From positions 1 through 64,000 of the forward strand of contig JAZNBS010000032.1 of NCBI GenBank assembly GCA_045587185.1: 64,000 nt of DNA. Direction: 5' to 3'. Position numbers and translations under genes: made by a program. Positions within the stretch are counted from its first letter, which is position 1. Each line of letters opens with the position of its first letter. The notes under the pieces were generated by a model. It searched no databases and was not told the DNA's origin. It was given only the letters and a program-made list of their open reading frames with translations. The DNA comes from UMGS172 sp045587185 (lineage in GTDB: Bacteria; Bacillota; Clostridia; Oscillospirales; Acutalibacteraceae). Shown one piece after another: positions 60,968 through 64,000 of this stretch.

Positions 60968-61987
60968 TTAAAAAAACTTAACAGCAGCAAAGCAAATTCC
61001 ACAACCAACGAGGGTAATGAGCGAGAAAACAACGACTATTTTAACCTCACTCCAACCTGATTTTTCAAAATGATGATGAATTGGGCTCATTTTGAAAAGA
61101 CGTTTGCCGGTCTTTTTGAACCAAACAACCTGTAAAATGACCGAAAATGCCTCAACAAGATAGATAATACCCGCTAACAAAAGATAAACAGGGCGGTCTA
61201 TGGCAAACGCAAGCGCCACAACCATTCCGCCAAGGAACATTGAGCCTGTATCACCCATAAATATTTTAGCGGGATGCCAGTTCCAAACAAGAAAGCCAAC
61301 CAAAGCACCTGCCAAAGCGGCCGCAATGATATTTACCCCCAAAAGTTCCAATGTACCCGCCATTAGCATAAAGCCAATGGAAACGACCAACGTTACACTT
61401 GACGCAAGACCGTCAACACCGTCGGTGAGATTTACGGCATTGGTAAATCCGTAAATAAAGAAGAAAGCGATAGGCCAAAAAATGATTCCAATTCCGCTTG
61501 TTACATCAACTGCTCCAACAAAAGGTATCCAAGTGGTTTTAAGACCTGCAAATGCAAGGCTTATGAGATAAGCGGCAGTCACCGTTGCCTGAAAAACGGT
61601 CTTCTGACCTGCGGTGAGACCGAGATTGCGCCTTTTGACGACCTTGATAAAATCATCAAAAAAACCAATAAGACCCATTCCAATACCAAGGCCTAATCCT
61701 GCAAACAGTTTGACAAAACTCTGTTTGTGTCCAAATTCATACGAAAGGTCGCCACCCAAAAGGCCGCTGACACCCATCGCAACGGCAACTCCCAATACAA
61801 CGCCAATGGCAATCATTATTCCACCCATTGTAGGGGTTCCTTGCTTGGATTTATGCCAATCGGGACCTTCCTCGCGTATAGTTTGACCGAACTTTAGTCT
61901 TTTTAACAGAGGAATTGCAGGAATTCCCAAAGAAGCGGCCACAATAAAGCCAATCAATGCTGCAACTGCAGGTATTAAGCCAATCAT
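60968..61987 (-). CDS. mraY: Phospho-N-acetylmuramoyl-pentapeptide-transferase
   Basis: 339 residues, ten membrane segments. Catalytic landmarks are DDFIKV, NLTDGVDGLAS, MGDTGSMFLGG and HHHFEKSGWSE. It makes lipid I from UDP-MurNAc-pentapeptide and undecaprenyl phosphate. murD, usually next, is absent between mraY and ftsW. Confidence 0.98.
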   Translation of the reverse strand: MIGLIPAVAALIGFIVAASLGIPAIPLLKRLKFGQTIREEGPDWHKSKQGTPTMGGIMIAIGVVLGVAVAMGVSGLLGGDLSYEFGHKQSFVKLFAGLGLGIGMGLIGFFDDFIKVVKRRNLGLTAGQKTVFQATVTAAYLISLAFAGLKTTWIPFVGAVDVTSGIGIIFWPIAFFFIYGFTNAVNLTDGVDGLASSVTLVVSIGFMLMAGTLELLGVNIIAAALAGALVGFLVWNWHPAKIFMGDTGSMFLGGMVVALAFAIDRPVYLLLAGIIYLVEAFSVILQVVWFKKTGKRLFKMSPIHHHFEKSGWSEVKIVVVFSLITLVGCGICFAAVKFF

Positions 61988-62005
61988 TTTTCAATCCCCC
62001 GAAAT

Positions 62006-63433
62006 TCAAATTTCATTCAGTACCTCGGCAATAACCTCTCGTTCGTCAAGGTGGACAGTACCGCTTTTCAAAATCTGATAAGTTTCGTGTCCTTTGCCTG
62101 CCAATACAATTATATCACCTTTTCGGGCAATTTGCACGGCTTTTTTTATTGCCTCAACGCGGTTTTCAATAACCTCGTAAGGAGTTTTGCAATCCCTCAT
62201 ACCGTCAAGAATGTCATTTATTATAGACATTGGTTCTTCAGAACGGGGATTGTCACTTGTAACGATAACATAATCTGCGTTTCTGGCAGCGATTGCTCCC
62301 ATCTGGGGACGCTTTGTGCGGTCACGGTCGCCTCCGCAACCAAACAGAACAATTAGGCGGTTTTTTTGACATTCGGAAAAAGTTTTCAATATATTTTCAA
62401 GGCCATCGGGCGTGTGCGCATAGTCAATAATTATTGTAAAATCACGGTTACACGGTACGACCTCTGCCCTACCCTTAATCCCTGAAATTGAACTGAATGC
62501 ATTCTGCACGGTTTCGGCCGAAATGCCCAGTTCAAGTGCGCAGGCGGCGGCACACATAGCGTTATAGGGCGTGAACTTTCCGCCGATAGCGGTAGTTATA
62601 TGAATTTCTATGCCATTGTGTTTCATATCAAACTCAGTTTTATCGGGTTTCAACATCGTATTAAGCGCAGTATAATCCGCATTTTCATTTTTGGTAGAAA
62701 ATGTGACAACACGGCAGTCAAGTCCATCCGAAATTTCGCCGAAATATGAATCATCCAAGTTCATAACGGCAACTTGACCGCTTTTAAACAGTTTTTTCTT
62801 GGCCTTGAGATAGTTTTCCATTGTGATATGGTAATCAAGATGGTCCTGTGTGAGATTGGTAAACACGGTTAGTTCAAAATTTATACCGTATACCCTATCT
62901 TGGTCAAGTGCGTGTGAAGAAACCTCCATAACGCAGTAATCACATCCTGCGGCAACCATAAGCGAAAACATTGACTGTAATTCATAACCAGAGGGTGTTG
63001 TGTTCTTAGATGGTAGAATCTCATCGCCAATCATATTCTGAATAGTGCCGACAAGACCGACCTTATGACCCGCTTTTTCAAGAATTTCTTTAAGCATATA
63101 CGACACTGAGGTCTTGCCGTTTGTTCCCGTGACACCGATAATTTTTAATTTTTCGGCAGGATTTTGAAACCAATTTGCCGACATTTTTGCAAATTCTTTT
63201 CTTGAATCACTAACGAACAACTGATTATCAAGACCTGTGTCTTTTTCACAAATTATAACTGCAGCGCCATTCTCGTAAGCGGTTTTTGCATATTTATGGC
63301 CATCCTGTGTTACACCGTTAATGCAGACAAACACACAACCCGACGTCACATGACGCGAATCACAGGTAACGCCCGTGATTTCAACATCTGCAAAACGTCC
63401 TGCGCCCGATTTCATTATATCCGAAAGTTTCAT
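62006..63433 (-). CDS. murE: UDP-MurNAc-tripeptide synthetase, meso-diaminopimelate-adding
   Basis: 475 residues. ATP loop GTNGKT is at 103-108, the carbamylated-Lys region at about 213-225 (KAKKKLF), and the amino-acid specificity motif DNPR at 394-397, the version that selects meso-diaminopimelate. It adds the third residue of the stem peptide in the cytoplasm. murF, normally next, is absent between murE and mraY. Confidence 0.97.
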   Translation of the reverse strand: MKLSDIMKSGAGRFADVEITGVTCDSRHVTSGCVFVCINGVTQDGHKYAKTAYENGAAVIICEKDTGLDNQLFVSDSRKEFAKMSANWFQNPAEKLKIIGVTGTNGKTSVSYMLKEILEKAGHKVGLVGTIQNMIGDEILPSKNTTPSGYELQSMFSLMVAAGCDYCVMEVSSHALDQDRVYGINFELTVFTNLTQDHLDYHITMENYLKAKKKLFKSGQVAVMNLDDSYFGEISDGLDCRVVTFSTKNENADYTALNTMLKPDKTEFDMKHNGIEIHITTAIGGKFTPYNAMCAAACALELGISAETVQNAFSSISGIKGRAEVVPCNRDFTIIIDYAHTPDGLENILKTFSECQKNRLIVLFGCGGDRDRTKRPQMGAIAARNADYVIVTSDNPRSEEPMSIINDILDGMRDCKTPYEVIENRVEAIKKAVQIARKGDIIVLAGKGHETYQILKSGTVHLDEREVIAEVLNEI

Positions 63434-63462
63434 AACTTTTCCTTTCTTATTGTCGCTGATAC

Positions 63463-64000
63463 CTATTCAGCGGTTTCGGTTGTTCTGAAATATACAGTCA
63501 CAACGGTACCGACATCGACCTTTGTACCTGCTTCAATGCTTTGTTTGTAAGAGGTTACGCCTGCACCCGAAAGCGATGTTCCTGCATACTGAATATTTAA
63601 TCCGTGCTTTTTGGCAAGCGTGTTGGCATCACTCACTGAGATATTCAGGAAGTTAGGAACCTGGGTCTTCTCAGCAACGGTATCTGCCTCGGTATAAAGC
63701 ATTACAACACCGTCACTGTACAGCGAATCAGTTGCTGCGGGGAACTGTTTGAGAACGGTATCTCCACTACCGATTACCTTATATGTCAGACCTTTTTCGG
63801 TAATAGCCTTTTTAGCGAAATCAACTGTCTGTCCCGTAACAGAGGGAATTCTTACTGCAAGTTTCTTGAGTTCATCCTCAGAATACTGCGGTTCAATGCC
63901 AAGATAAGGCAGAATTTCTGACATAATCTGTCCACCGACAGGAGCCGCAATAGTACCACCGTAATATGCATCGCCGTGAGGCTCGTCAAGTATTACAAGC
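63463..64000 (-). CDS. PASTA-domain penicillin-binding protein (SpoVD/PBP2x type), 5' truncated
   Basis: The frame is open to the window edge; about 179 C-terminal residues are visible. The start of the visible part, ILDEPHGDAYYGGTIAAPV, is the end of a class B transpeptidase domain. Two PASTA repeats follow: the first from VRIPSVTGQTV to about YTEAD, the second from QVPNFLNISV to VYFRTTE. PASTA domains bind muropeptides or beta-lactams. Position before murE is that of pbpB/spoVD. The partner SEDS protein is the ftsW/spoVE gene in the same cluster. Confidence 0.92.
   Translation of the reverse strand, partial: LVILDEPHGDAYYGGTIAAPVGGQIMSEILPYLGIEPQYSEDELKKLAVRIPSVTGQTVDFAKKAITEKGLTYKVIGSGDTVLKQFPAATDSLYSDGVVMLYTEADTVAEKTQVPNFLNISVSDANTLAKKHGLNIQYAGTSLSGAGVTSYKQSIEAGTKVDVGTVVTVYFRTTETAE

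Overview
The window looks like chromosomal DNA of a spore-forming, Gram-positive member of the Clostridia (Bacillota), probably from the Oscillospiraceae/Eubacteriales side. The reasons are: gene strings typical of Firmicutes (rnc-smc-ftsY, yqeK-nadD-yhbY, aroQ-pepQ-efp, rplU-prp-rpmA, nifS-thiI-cinA); an L27 with the cleavable Firmicutes leader and its Prp protease; a germination protein YpeB; a PASTA penicillin-binding protein next to murE; a MurE with the meso-diaminopimelate DNPR motif; and no outer-membrane genes. Base composition is moderate to low GC. Coding is dense, no gap without a gene exceeds 300 bp, and most genes lie on the minus strand. I saw no tRNA, rRNA, CRISPR array, insertion sequence or prophage.

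Layout. 1-2775: ftsE-ftsX and a truncated M23 peptidase (regulated cell-wall hydrolysis), preceded by a PucR-type regulator. 4068-5210: an orphan sugar-ABC ATPase. 5395-8908: pseudouridine synthase, a DUF4830 protein, ispF-ispD (isoprenoid precursors), an acidic zinc-ribbon protein and efp. 9007-12093: pepQ-like, aroQ, endonuclease IV family, yqeG, rpsU. 12203-29803: one long same-strand run from the trmH-like gene through dprA, topA, trmFO, plsX, rnc, a radical SAM gene, smc, ftsY, rdgB, yhbY, nadD, yqeK and rsfS to leuS. 29987-33742: EF-G-like GTPase, radC, PAP2 phosphatase. 33887-37181 (+): a glycosyltransferase with rfbD-rfbB-rfbC (dTDP-rhamnose). 37227-38976: acyltransferase and lipid kinase. 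39114-40929 (+): YhcC-type radical SAM and a DMT transporter. 40981-45265: rRNA methyltransferase, a tiny Asn/Gln-rich ORF (+), mrnC, obgE, rpmA-prp-rplU. 45422-46753: ypeB. 46946-55184 (+): nifS-like, thiI, cinA, sortase B, a large multidomain SpoIID protein and a small membrane exporter. 55272-64000: ftsZ, ftsQ, murA, murG, ftsW/spoVE, mraY, murE and a truncated PASTA PBP, i.e. a division and cell-wall cluster without murC, murD, murF or ftsA.

The most interesting object is the 937-residue protein at 51834-54647. It joins a degenerate CinA-type MoCF domain, a membrane anchor, a sortase fold that has lost its catalytic triad, a long Ser/Thr-rich linker and a SpoIID peptidoglycan-cleaving domain. 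It sits directly after an intact sortase B and two genes after cinA. Other points worth a look are a 42-residue Asn/Gln-rich ORF at 42406-42534, an inverted repeat that should fold the murA ribosome-binding site into a hairpin loop, and a 48-bp imperfect hairpin between rdgB and yhbY.
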